A stretch of DNA of 64,000 bases from Protula sp. h YS-2021 (Eukaryota > Annelida > Polychaeta > Sabellida > Serpulidae): assembly GCA_949752745.1 (NCBI GenBank), contig OX457032.1, positions 9,165,271 to 9,229,270 of the forward strand, written 5' to 3'. The notes below the pieces were generated by a model. It did not search any database. It had not been told where the DNA came from and saw only the letters and a program-made list of their open reading frames with translations. This document shows positions 24,434-38,626 of the stretch, in pieces. Both the position numbers and the translations under genes were made by a program. Every line of letters starts with the position of its first letter. Positions within the stretch are counted from its first letter, which is position 1.

Positions 24434-25482
24434 CGGTGTAAGGAAACGTTTTGACCCCCAAAATAAATCGACACCCCGGTCGATTTGTTTTAAAACAAAC
24501 AGACCCCCCGGTCGATTTGTTTTAAAACAAACAGACCCCCCTGAAATGTTTTAACGCTCTTATTTTTTGTTGTTTCTTTATTTCTTTTAAACACATGGCC
24601 CCCTTATTAGTTTCTTTAATTGAAATAAAAACTATATCCATGAATAACAATTTATTTAGCAACTAACATCTACATTTTCAAACACGAAAACACTTCCAAC
24701 ACCACTAACATACAGTCACCAAAAAATCTGTCCAAGCTCAATAATGGCATTTCAAGGGCTCAAAATAACTAAAACCTCACTTCGCTAGCGAAATGTTAAA
24801 CACTTGACAAAAATTAAAACGCAAAAATACTTCCTTCGATGGGTTATTTCTTGAATAATATATTCCAAACAACACAGCTTGAATACGTCTTATAAGCCGA
24901 GTAGTGTTTGGTTCTTGTTGACTTAAGGTTTTATTGACTGATCAGGAATATGTCGTGTTATCTATTTACGCAGTGAGAGCTCGCACAAAGCTCACTGAGT
25001 AACTGTGTGTGATGTGGGTTAAATGCTGCGCATTTACTTGCAAAAAATACACTCTTTTCACATGGCGTTTTAACAAAGAAAACGAAATCAAAGACGAAAA
25101 TAAAAAGTGACATGCATATGTTCAGATCAAGCTCTTCATAAGTCCCAAGTTTCATGGTCGTAGGGCCCATAGTGTCAGAGAAGAAGGAGACACAAAAAAT
25201 CGAAAAAAGGACGAATTTTGCTCGCACAAATTCATATAACCCTTGCAAGCCAAAGGCTTGTCAAGTGTTAATAATTTTCTACATCAAGAGGTAGTAGAAA
25301 ATGCTTAAAATAGTATTTAAAAACCAGATGCACCTTTTTTACTTCCATTTTATATTTAAAAATTCCTTATTTAGAGGGGGTCATTTTATTATAGGGGAGG
25401 TCTGTTTCTTATGGCGGGCTTTCCCAAAACAAATCGACTGCGGGGTCGATTTGTTTGGATGTCAAAACGTTTCATTACACCG
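24434..25482. mobile_element. Inverted-repeat element containing a Helitron-like insert
   Basis: The ends are CGGTGTAAGGAAACGTTTTG on the left and the complement, with one change, on the right (CAAAACGTTTCATTACACCG). Homology continues inward through an ATCGAC/GTCGAT-rich segment that is duplicated on the left (24,476 and 24,511). Its interior, 24,768-25,272, is a copy of the Helitron-like family found at 27.6-29.3 kb, so the two appear nested. No transposase is visible. Confidence 0.65.
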
Positions 25483-25601
25483 AGTCAGATCCAAACAACG
25501 GCGCAAAACGGTGAATAGCAAAGCAGCAACTTACGAATACGAGTATGTTAAAAAAGATGAGAAGGCATTTGGCAAACTTCGCCCCACATCCAACTGCCAT
25601 G

Positions 25602-25778
25602 GTGTGTCTGCGTCAGTACGAGCTGTGTCTGCGACAGTACAAGCTGTATCTGCGTCAGTACAAGCTGTGTCTGTGTCAGTACGAGCTGTGTCTGCGTCAG
25701 TACGAGCTGTGTCTGCGTCAGTACGAGCTGTGTCTGCGTCAGTACGAGCTGTGTCTGCGACAGCACAAGCTGTGTCTG
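25602..25778. repeat. 21-bp minisatellite, about 9 copies
   Basis: The unit is GTGTCTGCGTCAGTACGAGCT. Since 21 is divisible by three, a plus frame with a repeated VSASVRA heptad and a minus frame remain open; I regard neither as a gene. Confidence 0.93.
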
Positions 25779-26070
25779 TGTCTTTGTCTCTCCAAACTGC
25801 TTGCGTTCTGTTAAAAAAAGAACTACATGTTATTAAGACATTTGTAATTACACCACACATGGAACTGCTAAAAGTTTTAAGTCAGGAGGGGAAGGAGCGA
25901 CTATAAGCTAGGTCTGTCCGCCTATCTGTCCGAGCGGAACGTCAACCTTATCCACAGGCAAACAGACAAGAGAGACGGATGAAAACGCACAAAGCAATAT
26001 ATGTCCCCAGCGTAACTGAGCTGGTAATTTATATGAACATTAAATTATAGATGAACCATGAAAAGGAGTG

Positions 26071-26135
26071 GATTCGTGAAATATAATACATCGAGGGTGG
26101 CGTAGCCACCCGAGATGCATTATGTTTCACGAATC
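26071..26135. repeat. Foldback hairpin, 31-bp arms, 3-base loop
   Basis: The arms start GATTCGTGAAATATAATACA and end at GGTGGC-GTA-GCCACC. They are complementary at nearly all positions; only a few differ. This may be one end or the centre of a small foldback element. Confidence 0.85.
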
Positions 26136-26999
26136 AACGACTTTGAATGGTTTATCGGACTTAAACCACCCCATCCCGCTGCAATAGAGCGTGAAATACA
26201 ATCACAACATAATATACTGCACTTGGATCAGAAAATTTTTTCAGTGATCATGATTTTAATTAATCGATTTAAAGTCCTCTGTTTTTTTCCAATACAACGT
26301 ATGCCGGATGAGTAGTGTCACACATTCTCATTACATAATACACTGTCTATCCAACATTTAAACTCTTTGCTTCGAGCAAGCGCTTCATTCAGTTCAATTA
26401 TCTGACCAGTTTACAACCATGGACGAAATTTTTATAACCCAAAATATTCTACCGGAGAGTACTATTAATACAACATTAGCGGCGGAAGCTGTTATGAATC
26501 TTAGGTTTTTTGTTATTTTCTGATCACTCTGACGAGGAATTGCTTCAAAATACTCAAATTCTTGAAAAACAATTAGGAGAAAAATCGGATGAGGAGCCAT
26601 CGTTATTTTAATTAGGCGGTGTATAATACAGTTATTCGTGAAAATTAAAACACACCACAAACAAAAGATTACACAATCCGGAGTGGTTTAAGTGTATTTA
26701 AAATGGTCAGGTAAGATTTTGCATCGACGCAGAAACCAATAGCAGGTCACTATGTTCAGCGTATTTAGCATGTGCAAATCAAGTACACATTATTTACAGT
26801 GTGGCTGTTGGCACATGCTTGTGCAAATGCTGCTACAGACCTTACGCGTTGCTTTCGGTAATAAAAAAAATCACGAAAATGAAAACAAAGGCGAAAAGAA
26901 AAAGTGAGGTGCGCAACTTCAGATCAAGTACTACATATGTGCGAAATTTGGTGGTCCTTGGGCCTGTTTGACGGACTCGGTACAGAGAAAAAATTATTC
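26136..26999. other. No intact gene; possible short acidic ORF remnant
   Basis: A plus-strand ATG at about 26,420 opens MDEIFITQNILPESTINTT, then stops at about 26,522. A neighbouring frame continues with SDEELLQNTQILEKQLGEK. It looks like a broken short acidic reading frame of unknown family. Nothing else is supported. Confidence 0.3.
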
Positions 27000-27542
27000 G
27001 AAACATTGGCCACGTATAATTATATTTGGGGATTTGCCAAAATCCCCTAGTGTATTGAATTTCTACGAAAATTTTAGCCGCAATTGTGGCATGTTTTTCC
27101 GTTTTTTTTTTAGTTTGTCCGCGGAACTAGTCAGATGCCGTTACTGCTAGAAAAATGAAATCTGGACATGATAAACTTCAGTATGCCTAGTTGATCCTCC
27201 TGTATTTTCTTTCTTAATTCGGTTAATTTTTCAATTAAAAAACGACAAAACAAATTTTGGAAACAGGCGGCAAGAAGCTGAGAGCAGTAGTTTAAACTGG
27301 CATGATATCAGCCTCGGTGTATTGATCGCCCAACTCTCAATGAAAGCCATCACAGCATGCGTGTGCAAGTTTAAGTTGGCTGCAGCGTTTGAGTTTTTTA
27401 ACACTTGACAAGTCTTTGACTTGCACAAGGCTCATGTGAACTTGTGCGGGAAGCCGTTGGTGCTTTTTTCTTGACGGTAAAAATTCATTTTCTTTTCTCA
27501 GCTTCTTCTCTGACACTACAGGCCCTAAGACCACAGAACTTT
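27000..27542 (-). mobile_element. Helitron-like fragment, inverted relative to 37.2-37.6 kb
   Basis: This segment is closely similar to the reverse complement of 37,185-37,560. Shared landmarks are ATTGAATTT followed by AAAATTTTAGCC, a GTTGATCC segment and GCTGCAGC. It contains the small hairpin GGGGATTTGCCAAAATCCCC. The right part (27,400-27,540) has TTAACACTTGACAAG, as in the neighbouring family copies. The assignment depends on those copies. Confidence 0.55.
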
Positions 27543-27638
27543 ATACTTATGTAGAACTTGATCTGTGGGTCTCGCGCATACGATTCCGTTTTAATGCTTA
27601 AAACGCCATGCGAACACAGCTGATTTTAAAATAAATAA

Positions 27639-28645
27639 CTAGAACCTCGTTTCGCTGGCGAACTGCTAAACACTTGAAAAAAGTACAACGCAAAAATACT
27701 GCCTTCAATGGGTTATTTCTTGAATGATATATTGCAAACAACACAGCTTGAATTCGTCTTATAAGCCGGGTAGTGTTTTTGTTGACTTAAGGTTTTATTG
27801 GCTGATCAGGCATACGCCGTGTTATCTATTCACGCAGTGAGAGCTCGCACAAAGCTAAGCAACTGTGTTCTGTGCTGTGCGATAATGCTCCACATTTACT
27901 TGCAAAAAATGCACTCTTTTCACATGGCGTTTTAAACAAGAAAACAAAATCGAAGAAGAAAATAAAAAGTGTCATGCAATCGTTTATATCAAATTCTACC
28001 CAAGGCCTAAGTTTCGTGGCATTAGGGCCCGTAGTGTCAGCTGAGTAGATGACACAACAAAATCCGTTCGCTGTCAAGAAAAACTAGAATCGTATTTCGC
28101 TAGCGAATGTTAAACAATTGACAACTAGAATCTTATTTCGCTAGCGAAATGTTTAACACTTGACAAAAATTAAAACGCAAAAATACTTCCTTCAATGGGT
28201 TATTTCTTAAATAATATATTCCAAACAACACAGCTTGAATACGTCTTATAAGCCGAGTAGTGTTTGGTTTTTGTTGGCTTGAGGTTTTATTGACTGATCA
28301 GGCATACGCCGTGTTATCTATTTACGCAGTGAGAGCTCGCACAAAGCTCAGCAACTGTGTTCTGTGATGTACGTTAAATGCACTGCGTTTACTTGCAAAA
28401 ATACACTCTTTTCACATGGCGTTTTAACAAAGAAAACGAAATCGAAGACGAAAATAAAAAGTGACATGCACATGTTCAGATCAAGCTCTTCAAAAGTTCC
28501 AAGTTTCATGGTCGTAGGACCCATAGTGTCAGAGAAGAAGAAGACACAAAAATCGGAAAAACTGTCAAGAAGAAAAAAAGGGACGAACGGCTGCTCGCAC
28601 AAATTCATATAACTCTTGCAAGTCAAAGGCTTGTCAAGTGTTAAA
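27639..28645 (-). mobile_element. Helitron-like non-autonomous copies with hairpin-CTAG ends
   Basis: Three minus-strand 3' ends occur at 27,639, 28,084 and 28,125. Each reads, on the minus strand, TTCGCTAGCGAA (or TTCGCCAGCGAA), then 8-9 bases, then CTAG followed by T. A hairpin, a short spacer and CTRR next to T is the classic Helitron terminus. The bodies share blocks such as CACAGCTTGAATWCGTCTTA and CTCGCACAAAGCT, and the far end carries CTTGTCAAGTGTTA, the inverse of TTAACACTTGACAA near the hairpin. The 83- to 96-codon minus frames in each copy follow from shared DNA and are not convincing genes. No Rep/helicase is present. Confidence 0.6.
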
Positions 28646-28649
28646 AATT

Positions 28650-29340
28650 AAAACCTAAAAATACTTCCTTCAATTGGTTATTTCTTGAGTAATATGATGC
28701 ATTTTACAACATGCACACAGTGTGTTATGCAATTATGTACAGAGCGTATGGCACAGCACATATGCGGTTTATAATATTCTAAGAAATCGGACTACTGTCA
28801 AGAAAAAACTCCATAGGTTGATAACTTAATACCAGCTAAATATATTAGCAAACAATACAGCTTGAATATGTCTTATAAGCCGGGTAGTGTTTGGTTTTTG
28901 TTGATTTAATGTTTGATTGACTGATCAGCCATACGTGTTATCTATTTACGCGGTGAGAGCTCGCACAAAGCTCAGCAACTGTGTGGTGTTCTGTGCTGTA
29001 CGATAAATGTTCCGCAGTAACATGCAAAAAATACACTCTTTTTACATGGCGTGTTAACAAAGAAAACGAAGTCGAAGACGAAAATAAAAAGTGACATGCA
29101 CACGTTCAGATCAAGCTCTTCATAAGTCCCAAGTTTCATGGTCCTAGGGCCCATATATAGTATCACAGAAGAAGAAGACACAAAAAATCGGAAAACTGTC
29201 AGGAAGAAAAAAAGGACGAACGGCTGCTCGCACAAATTCATATAACCCTTGCAAGCTAACAGCTTGTCAAGTGTTAAAAAAAGATACCAACGGCTGCTCG
29301 TACAAATTCAAACACACCTTGCAAGCCAAAGGCTAGTCAA
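28650..29340 (-). mobile_element. Further Helitron-like copy, hairpin end lost
   Basis: It shares the same body as the previous copies from about 28,855 to 29,275 (ACAGCTTGAATATGTCTTAT, then CTCGCACAAAGCTCAGCAAC) and ends with CTTGTCAAGTGTTAAAA. A partial tail is duplicated at 29,288-29,350. No hairpin-CTAG terminus was found for it; 28,650-28,850 is diverged. Confidence 0.55.
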
Positions 29341-29572
29341 GTGTTAACAAGTGTTAAATATAGCGCATTTAAAAGCAAAGTAACGGTTGAGCAAAACAAC
29401 ACAGCTTATGGGCCTTACGCGAGCTCTGTCTGCATAGAGAAAAGGTGCTAGTCCGTTCAATCAATAAAGCCGTTGTGCCAACATAACCAAGCAGATGTAC
29501 ACGGTTTATAAACGGAATTCAAGCTGTGATGTTTGCTAATCTATCAATGACATGACAATTTCATTGAAAAAA

Positions 29573-31190
29573 CTAGACCGAATTTCGCTACACGTAGCGA
29601 AATAGTACCCACTTGCAAGGGCAGAGACACAACATATTTGGTCAAAGACACATTTTTCAGTGTTTCAAAATAATTGTCAGCTTCCGGATTATTTTCTTGA
29701 ACGAGGCCATCGAAGTGAATATAATGTAACGTCACTTGGGCACAAAAAAAAATCAAATTCAGTTTTCTAACCGTTTTCGAGATACTGATCCACTTGCAGT
29801 TTTTGACCTTGACCATGATGGAGGAGGTCAAGATCACCGTGGTACCTCTTATGTATCGTTGTTTAGACCCAAAGGGTCGAAAATGAGCTCAAAATCGCTC
29901 TATCTCTAACCGTTTTCGAGATAATAGTCAACTTCCGGTTTTTGACCTTGACCGTGACCCAGAAGGTCAAGGTTACCGAGGTACCTCTTATGTAACGTTG
30001 TTTAGGCCCAAAGGGTCGAAAATGAGCTCAAAATTGCTCTATCTCTAACCGTTTTCGAGATAATAGTCAACTTCCGGTTTTTGACCTTGACCGTGACCCA
30101 GAAGGTCAAGGTCACCGAGGTACCTCTTATGTAACGTTGTTTAGGCCCAAAGGGTCGAAAATGAGCTCAAAATCGCTCTATCTCTAACCGTTTTCGAGAT
30201 AATAGTCAACTTCCGGTTTTTGACCTTGACCGTGACCCAGAAGGTCAAGGTCACCGAGGTACCTCTTATGTAACGTTGTTTAGGCCCAAAGGGTCGAAAA
30301 TGAGCTCAAAATTGCTCTATCTCTAACCGTTTTCGAGATAATAGTCAACTTCCGGTTTTTGACCTTGACCGTGACCCAGAAGGTCAAGGTCACCGAGGTA
30401 CCTCTTATGTAACGTTGTTTAGGCCCAAAGGGTCGAAAATGAGCTCAAAATCGCTCTATCTCTAACCGTTTTCGAGATAATAGTCAACTTCCGGTTTTTG
30501 ACCTTGACCGTGACCCAGAAGGTCAAGGTCACCGAGGTACCTCTTATGTAACGTTGTTTAGGCCCAAAGGGTCGAAAATGAGCTCAAAATCTCTCACCGT
30601 TTTCGAGATGAGTCGGCCTGTCGTTAAGGACGCGTGAAATCACGTGACCTTTGACCTTGACCCTCAAGGTCAAGGTTAGTGATGAAAGTTTACCCTTTAC
30701 TGGGTACGTTTTATGCATTCACAGTGGGATTTGAGCACCTTAATGGCTACTTTTCGTGATTAATAGGTGTTTCCAAAAATATTTTGACCTCAATTTGACC
30801 TTGACCTCTGAGGTGCAAGGTCAAAAAATTTTACGGATTTGACGACAACTCATTACCCTCTATGTCTCTGCCACATGCCGTCTTTTTAAGACAAACCCTG
30901 TAGGAGGAGTTTTCTGGAAACCACTTTGAGGTCAGAAAAACTTTGACCTCAATTTGACCTTGATCTTGAAGGTCAAGGTCAAAAAATTTTGCGGATTTGA
31001 CGACATCTCGTCACCTTCTATCACTGTGCCAAATTTCATCGTCCTACGTCAAATAGCGTAGGAGGAGTTTTCTGGAAACCTCCGTGACGGAAAAAAAGAG
31101 AAAAAAAAAAGGAAAAAAAACGGGCAGAAATTTCGAGAAAAACTACAAACTTATTCCCATTTGCAAACGAAGTTTGCAAGTGGGAACTAG
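29573..31190. mobile_element. Element bounded by two opposed hairpin-CTAG ends around a 139-bp satellite
   Basis: The left end reads ACTAG followed by hairpin TTTCGCTACACGTAGCGAAA and CCCACTTGCAA. The right end reads GCAAACGAAGTTTGC, then AAGTGGGAACTAG and T. The two ends are related in inverted order (CTAG plus CCCACTTGCAA), so this may be a terminal-inverted-repeat arrangement or two head-to-head Helitron-like units. The interior is the 139-bp satellite plus diverged TTGACCTTGACC-rich sequence (30,610-31,080). No protein is encoded. Confidence 0.5.
29815..30610. repeat. 139-bp satellite, nearly six copies
   Basis: The word GTAACGTTGTTTAGGCCCAA occurs at 29,992, 30,131, 30,270, 30,409 and 30,548, exactly 139 bp apart. 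Successive units alternate between AAAATCGCTC and AAAATTGCTC, implying amplification of a 278-bp dimer. Every unit carries AAGGTCAAGGTCACC and TGACCTTGACC, tandem AGGTCA half-sites. Diverged relatives lie at 31,480-31,980 (inverted), 36,490-37,100 and 48,840-49,320. Confidence 0.95.
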
Positions 31191-31314
31191 TCTAAATAAA
31201 ACATTGACATACTAATAAGTCCAAAATATTAATATTATTTGAGAACGGGAGGGGGCGTCCAGGTGGTTTCGGCGGGGGGGGGGGGGGGGACTTTAGAGTC
31301 ATTGAGTTTTGCTT

Positions 31315-32052
31315 TTTAACTTATAATGTTTGTCAAGTGTTGAAGATTCGCTTGCGAAATGCGGTTCTAGTCCCAATTGCTAAAGGTTGATGAAATTTGG
31401 CTCACTGACAGAGGGTGATTAGACGCCGTAAAAACCGCATTTTTTAACCATGACCTTAGAGAACGATTGACATCCTCGGCCATGGTCAATGTCAAAAACC
31501 GGAAGTGGGCCATTATCTCAAAAACGGATAGAAATAGGACGATTTTTTAGCTGCCCCTTTGGGCCTTAAAGACGATAGGTAAGAGGTGCATCGGTGACCT
31601 TGACCTGCTCGGAAGTGGGCCATTATCTCGAAAATGTGTAGAGATTTTGAGCTTATTTTCGAACCTTTGGGCCTTAAGGACGATATGTAAGAGGTACCTC
31701 GGTGACCTTGACCTCCTCGGACACATGGTCAAAGTAAAAAACCGGAAGTTGGTCATTTTCTCGAAAACGGTTTGAGATAGAGCGATTCTGAGCTCATTTT
31801 CGCCTCATTGGGCCTAAAACATGATATGTAAGAGATACCTCAATGACCTAGACCCCCCTCAACCATGGTCAAAGCCAAAAACCACTATCTTGAACACGGT
31901 TAGAGATGGAACGATTTTGAGCTTATTTTCGACCCTTTAAATTGGGCCTTAAAGACGATATGTAAGACGTTAAGAAGACGTTAAGAGTTGAGAATCGTAT
32001 TTTTTGTGACCTCAAGTGTAATTGTCGCCACTCGGTAGCGAAAACGGTCTAG
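31315..32052 (+). mobile_element. Helitron-like plus-strand 3' ends and satellite relatives
   Basis: A plus-strand terminus TTCGCTTGCGAA-ATGCGGTT-CTAG-T ends at 31,370. A second, GTCGCCACTCGGTAGCGA-AAACGGT-CTAG-T, ends at 32,052. Between them, 31,480-31,980 contains inverted, diverged copies of the 139-bp unit (GTACCTCGGTGACCTTGACC). No coding sequence is seen. Confidence 0.5.
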
Positions 32053-32898
32053 TTTCAATATCGATTTGCAAAGTGTCAACAAAGTCGCCGCCTTTACAGG
32101 ACTAAATGGCACTCGAAATGGAGGACGTTGTGTATTGATAAGAAATTACCCGTTCTTACGTTCCGCTTCGAATTTGTAACTTTTACTTTACTGTACTTTA
32201 CTTTACTTTTATCAAAGTTTTAACTTTTACTTCATGCTCTGCCAGCAAGAAACGAATTAAATCGACATGCCCTTGACATGTGCTTATATCTCGGGTTTGC
32301 TTCTGGACTTTCTCGCTTTGAATTTTTGTTGTGTGAGGAGGTGAGAGTTTGGGTTAAAAGCTCCTTAAATATGTGTTGTATTAAAGAAGTTTAAAGGAGA
32401 TTAAAAGTTCACAGTCTATTTCGCCAAACCCGCCAGTGCGGTGTGTTTGTTGACCCCCGTGCCCCCTCCTCCCCCCCCCCCCCCCCCCATGCGTCCAGAT
32501 TGATGTTATCCTTACCACACTGACGGTTTCCCACCACCGCAAAAACGCCTCTGGGGCGGTTTGGTCTGCTTTGTGCTAGACCTGTTTGCCCTATCCCCGT
32601 CCTCCCGGTCAACTTACCACACCGAGAAAATATACCTGTTACTATGAAAGCCGAACTACTTTTAAATACACATCACAGACCTCTCCCAATGTCAGCTGTT
32701 TTATAGCAACGGCAAATTTTCTACCGGCAACAAAGGGCGCGACATTTCGTATTGTCTGTTCCTTCTTCAAACAATTTCTTTTCGCGTCCAGATTTTTTAA
32801 TTTCATTTATTTATTTTTATTTGAAGGCAAGTTGTTTGCGGACCTGTTTAAGTCAAAATGACAAAAAGTATTTTGACACTCAAACTTTTAGTTTTTAG
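32053..32898. other. No gene recognised
   Basis: Contains a C-run at 32,472-32,488 and a CTTTACTTTTA repeat at 32,180-32,215. The plus frame at 32,586-32,861 has no domain I recognise and no clear splice sites. Confidence 0.4.
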
Positions 32899-33088
32899 CC
32901 AGGAACATGAACGATTGGCAGGAGAATTCAATTCTATCGACAACTCTGAGAACAGGCTGACTAGATTCCACCGACAGACATTGGCATTTCTCCATGACCT
33001 GGTTCAACAACAGAACTCCTTTTACAAGTCTTTCTTGTTATGCTGCTCTCATAACAGAAACAAAATCCAGCCCCGCGATGTGTTATGA
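32899..33088 (+). CDS. Possible terminal exon of an unidentified plus-strand gene
   Basis: A pyrimidine-rich acceptor (CAAACTTTTAGTTTTTAG) is followed by an open frame of about 63 codons, entered with one base completing a codon, that stops at 33,086-33,088. It reads QEHERLAGEFNSIDNSENR, then HRQTLAFLHDLVQQQNSFYK, then a cysteine pair, and could be helical or coiled. It might be an upstream part of the coiled-coil gene at 38.5-58.8 kb or a separate gene. No good donor site is visible in it, which is why I call it terminal. No polyadenylation signal was seen nearby. Confidence 0.35.
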
Positions 33089-36416
<3,328 letters not shown>

Positions 36417-36479
36417 AAAGAAGAAGTTATTTTCGACAAGCACAGCAGTGACGCCACAACCAGTTTTGTAAAGTATTTG

Positions 36480-37560
36480 TGAAATCGAAAATAAGCTCAA
36501 AAATAAGGGTAGAAAATAAGCTCAAAATCGTTCTATCTCTAAACCTTTTCAAGATAATTGTCAACTTATGGTTTTTGGCGTTGACCATGGCCGAGGTATC
36601 TCTTGCAATATCATCTTTTAGGCCCGAAATCTCTAACCATTTTCGAGATAATGAACAACTTCCAGATTTTTATTTGACCGTGTGCGAGGACGTCAAGGTC
36701 ACTGGGGTACCTCTTATGTATCGTCTTTTAGGACCAAAGGATTGAAAATAAGCTCAAAATCGCTCTATCTCTAACCGTTTTCGAAATAATGACCAAATTC
36801 CGGTTTTTGACTTTGAAAATGGCCAAGGACGTCAAGGTCACCAAGGACTCCTTACATATCGTCTTTCAGGCCCAAAGGGTCGAAAATAAGCTCAAAATCG
36901 CTCTATTTCTAACCGTTTTCGAGATAATGGTCAACTTCCTTCTTTGACTTTGACCGAGGAGGTCAAGGTCACCGAAGTACCTCTTACCTATCATCTTTTA
37001 TCCCCAAAGGATCCAAAATAAGCTCACAATCGCTCTGTCTCTAACCGTTCTCGAGATAGTGGCCCACTTCCGGTTTTTGACATTGACCATGGCCGAGGAT
37101 CTCAATTGTTCTCTAATGTTATGGTTTAAAAATGTCGCTTTCACGGCGTCTAATCACCCTCTATCAGTGAGCCAAATTTCACCACTCTTTATTGGGAAAA
37201 AGCCAAACGCTGCAGCCAGCTTAAACTTGCGCACGCATGCTGTGATGGCTTTCATTGAGAGTTGGGCAATTGATGCATCGAGGCTGGTATCATGGCATTT
37301 TAAACTAATGCTCTCAGCTTCTTGCCGCCTGTTTCGCAAATTTGTTTAGTAGTTTTTTATTTGAATTAAAAAAAATACGGGTGGATCAACTAAACATACT
37401 GAAGTTTATCATATCCAGATTTCATCTTTCTGGCCCTAACGGCCTCTGACTAGTTCCACGGACAAACTCAAAAAATGGAAAAGCGTGCCATAACTGTGGC
37501 TAAAATTTTCGTACAAATTCAATACACTAAGAGATTTTGGCAGATCCCCAAGTGTGATAA
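36480..37560 (+). mobile_element. Satellite-like and Helitron-like composite fragment
   Basis: 36,490-37,100 contains about four diverged copies of the 139-bp unit (CTCTAACCGTTTTCGAGATA, then GTCAAGGTCACC). 37,130-37,185 is the inverse of 31,385-31,440 (GAGCCAAATTTCA region). 37,185-37,560 is the inverse of 27,000-27,400. This fixes the order of blocks within one larger repeat family. No intact protein is visible. Confidence 0.55.
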
Positions 37561-38169
37561 TAAGATATACAGTAATGAGAATAAGAAGAAGAAGATATAA
37601 AGAATAGAAATAAGAGCAACAAAGAAAGAAGAAATGAAGGGTGCTAGCATGTCCCAGTTTTTAAGCAGAGGCAGGGAAGGAGTAATATCTTCGTGCCGAG
37701 AAACCGTTCATACAATAACTCGGAGTAACAGGAAACAGAAATTCTAGTTTTAAACAAGTATTAAAATGCACAATTAAGGAAACGCTTGTCTTAACATATG
37801 CTTGATTTCGACGGTGATCACTTGAGCATTCAGACAACGCTTGGGGTGACCGTCCAGCAAGTAAGGTGATTGTCCGGCTCTGATTGTACAGCACTTGGAG
37901 TGATTGTTCGACATTCCGCCATGTTGTTACGTACGCACGCTCGGGTGCTATCCATAGTATGCTTGACTGGCTGGGCAGACAGTGACATGTCAGGGCCAAG
38001 CTGAGCCCTCGCCGCTAACGGCGAGCATCACTGCTCAACCAGGCCGGCAGCTAAAATGTCTCAAATTAACAAAATAATAATAACAATAATATTAAAAACA
38101 ATAATAACAACAACAACAAAAATAATAATTACCGAGTCGTACGATTTCAATAAAATAGGGGATTGAAAA
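37561..38169. other. No gene recognised
   Basis: A purine-rich stretch lies at 37,575-37,640. The 112-codon minus frame (37,999-37,661) has no recognised domain. At 38,155-38,175 a GGGGATTGAAAATCCCC hairpin precedes the next microsatellite, like the hairpin at 27,030. Confidence 0.45.
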
Positions 38170-38228
38170 TCCCCAAGTGTAATAATAATATTAATAATAA
38201 TACTAAAAATAATAATAATAACAATAAC

Positions 38229-38292
<64 letters not shown>

Positions 38293-38360
38293 GAAGAAGA
38301 AGTTATTTTCGACAAGTACAGCAGTGACGCCACAACCAGTTTTATAAAGTATTTGTGACG
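38170..38360. repeat. (AAT)n microsatellite with the shared GAAGAAGTTATTTTCGACAA flank
   Basis: An AAT-rich tract (about 38,184-38,291) with its right flank repeats the arrangement at 36,243-36,480 in the same orientation. Confidence 0.9.
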
Positions 38361-38380
38361 TAAAAAGTGGATCATCTGTT

Positions 38381-38388
38381 TGACGTCA
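38381..38388. promoter_or_regulatory. Candidate CRE (TGACGTCA) upstream of coiled-coil gene
   Basis: A perfect palindromic cAMP-response element consensus lies 105 bp upstream of the proposed start codon at 38,493. Function is inferred from position only. Confidence 0.4.
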
Positions 38389-38492
38389 CAAAAGAACTCG
38401 TATCACTGACGATAGAGGCTATTGCTTAGAATTAAAATATCGTACAAAATGAAAGCAATGTGAATCCGCCTAAAGACCAGAAAGTGCATAAC

Positions 38493-38626
38493 ATGGAGTT
38501 AACGGAGAAGCAAGCTGAACTGGGTGACACGAACAATTCAGCAGATTTAGACAAATTACAAAAACGTTACAGGGTCTTGAGACGGCAGTTTCTCGAGAAG
38601 CAGAAAATAGTGGAGGCACAAGAAAA
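38493..38626 (+). CDS. Coiled-coil protein, exon 1
   Basis: This gene encodes a small, highly charged, largely helical protein of 214 residues; function is unknown. Its ending and general layout remind me of CCDC122, but this is from memory and weak. Exon 1 starts at an ATG with good context (CATAACATGG) and encodes MELTEKQAELGDTNNS, then a heptad-like LDKLQKRYRVLRRQFLEKQK. It ends at AA|GTACTT in phase 2, and the single A at the start of exon 2 completes a lysine codon. The donor is acceptable but not ideal. No acceptor precedes the ATG, so I take it as the first coding exon; an in-frame open stretch back to 38,460 is possible. The five coding exons (134, 121, 181, 144 and 65 nt) sum to exactly 215 codons including the stop. 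Confidence 0.7.

Noticed and set aside
24958..29241. Similar 83- to 96-codon minus ORFs in four copies (TMGPTTMKLGTYEELDLN)
   Set aside because: They coincide with copies of one repeat family, so similarity follows from the DNA; one copy shifts frame within the motif and none has a known domain. A codon-substitution test could reopen this.
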